NCBI RefSeq assembly: GCF_035998295.1
Contig: NZ_DASYHS010000069.1
Location: forward strand, 1-10,104
Direction: 5' to 3'
Length of the DNA stretch: 10,104 bases
DNA from: DASYHS01 sp035998295
GTDB lineage: Bacteria; Pseudomonadota; Alphaproteobacteria; Azospirillales; Azospirillaceae
In this document: positions 9,721 to 10,104 of the stretch, piece by piece
Layout: the number at the start of each line of letters is the position of its first letter
Position numbering within the stretch: position 1 is the first letter of the stretch
Made by a program: the position numbers and the translations under genes
Notes under the pieces: model-generated
What the model saw: the letters and a program-made list of their open reading frames with translations, nothing else
Database searches by the model: none
What the model was told of the DNA's origin: nothing

Positions 9721-10104
9721 CAGTACGGGACGTCGTCGCTGTCGGCCGGGTGCCCGGCCGGGGGGCCGTCGTAGCCGGTCGAGCCGGTCGAGCCGGTACG
9801 GCGGTCGTGCGCGCGGTTGGCCGCGGCCATGCGGCCGGCATCGGGTTTCGCGGCGGGGCGGTTCCACACCAGATCCCAGTTCCCGCCCTCGCGCTCGAAA
9901 GCGGCGATGTTGAGCGGCGCCTCGAACGACGGATCGTCCAGCGTCATGGACAGGTAGGCGACGCCGCCGCGGCTCTCGCGCTCCCAGGCCGCGCCCAGGT
10001 GGACGCCGTCCATGGTCACGACGTCGAACGCCGGCGCTTCGTCGCTGGTCCGTTCAGCGGTCGGGAAGAGCTGGAATTCGAGGTGGAGCTTGATGGTGCG
10101 CAGG
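9720..10104 (-). CDS. DUF736 family protein, 5' end beyond window edge; SSB-like acidic tail
   Basis: The frame is open to the right edge, so the visible part lacks its N-terminus. It reads ...LRTIKLHLEFQLFPTAERTS, then DEAPAF, GVHLGAAW, YLSMTLDDPSF and LVWNRP, the recognisable core of DUF736, a small beta-rich family common on alphaproteobacterial plasmids and integrative elements, with no established function. After the core comes a flexible Gly/Ser/Pro stretch (GSTGSTGYDG) and the C-terminus ADSDDVPY, which resembles the acidic tip of bacterial SSB (DDDIPF type). I infer a role in handling single-stranded DNA during rolling-circle replication. If the window is circular, the gene continues into 1-86. 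Its TGA overlaps the next ATG (TGATG), coupling it to the four-Cys gene. Internal GTG and ATG codons at 10019 and 10013 lie inside the conserved core and are unlikely starts. Family call strong, function speculative. Confidence 0.85.
   Translation of the reverse strand, partial: LRTIKLHLEFQLFPTAERTSDEAPAFDVVTMDGVHLGAAWERESRGGVAYLSMTLDDPSFEAPLNIAAFEREGGNWDLVWNRPAAKPDAGRMAAANRAHDRRTGSTGSTGYDGPPAGHPADSDDVPY
9774..9800. repeat. 9-bp tandem repeat, about 2.7 copies
   Basis: GCCGGTCGA occurs at 9774-9782 and 9783-9791, followed by a partial copy, GCCGGTACG. It lies inside the DUF736 gene and encodes the GSTGST linker before the acidic tail. The copy number could vary by slippage and change linker length. 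Confidence 0.7.

Noticed and set aside
1..10104. Provirus or integrative element
   Set aside because: No integrase, recombinase, tRNA, attachment-site pair or host gene is visible, and the ends appear to join in a circle.
1..10104. CRISPR arrays, insertion sequences, tRNA or rRNA genes
   Set aside because: No spaced direct repeats, transposase motifs, terminal inverted repeats of an IS or cloverleaf-like sequence was seen.

Overview
The window looks like one complete, circular, roughly 10.1 kb genome of a tailless, membrane-containing phage with a double-jelly-roll (DJR) capsid, cut open inside a gene. The evidence is a PM2/P2-like major capsid protein candidate, an FtsK/HerA-type packaging ATPase, a crowd of very small single-span membrane proteins, a peptidoglycan hydrolase and a rolling-circle (HUH) Rep. 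There is no terminase, portal, tail, integrase or host gene. The ends appear to join: the DUF736 gene that runs off the right end continues in frame into the left end and gains its usual N-terminal DGFT segment there. The size is close to corticovirus PM2 (about 10 kb, circular dsDNA) and to FLiP (about 9 kb, circular ssDNA). High GC, DUF736, a SleB-type hydrolase and the Rep type suggest an alphaproteobacterial host; this is inference.

All 27 supported genes are on the minus strand, so read the window from right to left. (1) Early module, 9084-10104 plus 1-86: DUF736 protein with an SSB-like acidic tail, a four-Cys protein, a 53-residue membrane protein and a Cys/His-rich protein, chained by stop/start overlaps. 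(2) A 237-base non-coding region, 8847-9083, with a 14-bp palindrome, a 15-bp hairpin, a G-quadruplex motif and a 71-base long hairpin: the best candidate replication origin and operator. (3) Replication and packaging, 5803-8846: ribbon-helix-helix-like regulator, HUH Rep, a small helical protein, a zinc-ribbon protein, a Pro/Ala-rich protein and the packaging ATPase. (4) A 121-base AT-rich regulatory gap, 5682-5802. (5) Virion module, 2049-5681: two tiny membrane proteins, the capsid protein, two C-terminally anchored proteins, a GNAT-like protein, a helical anchored protein and two beta-rich candidate vertex proteins. (6) Lysis, membrane and DNA-binding module, 160-2056: SleB-type hydrolase, four small membrane proteins including holin-like ones, two small basic proteins and an anchored Pro-rich protein. 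A Rho-independent terminator (100-133) closes the series.

Fifteen gene junctions are stop/start overlaps (TGATG, ATGA, TAATG, TAGTG or GTGA), so translational coupling is the rule. Inferred cycle: the hydrolase opens the wall at entry or exit; Rep nicks the circular genome and DUF736 coats or handles ssDNA; the ATPase powers packaging; a 16-of-32 Lys/Arg peptide made from a near-perfect ribosome binding site may condense the DNA. No gene on the plus strand is supported.
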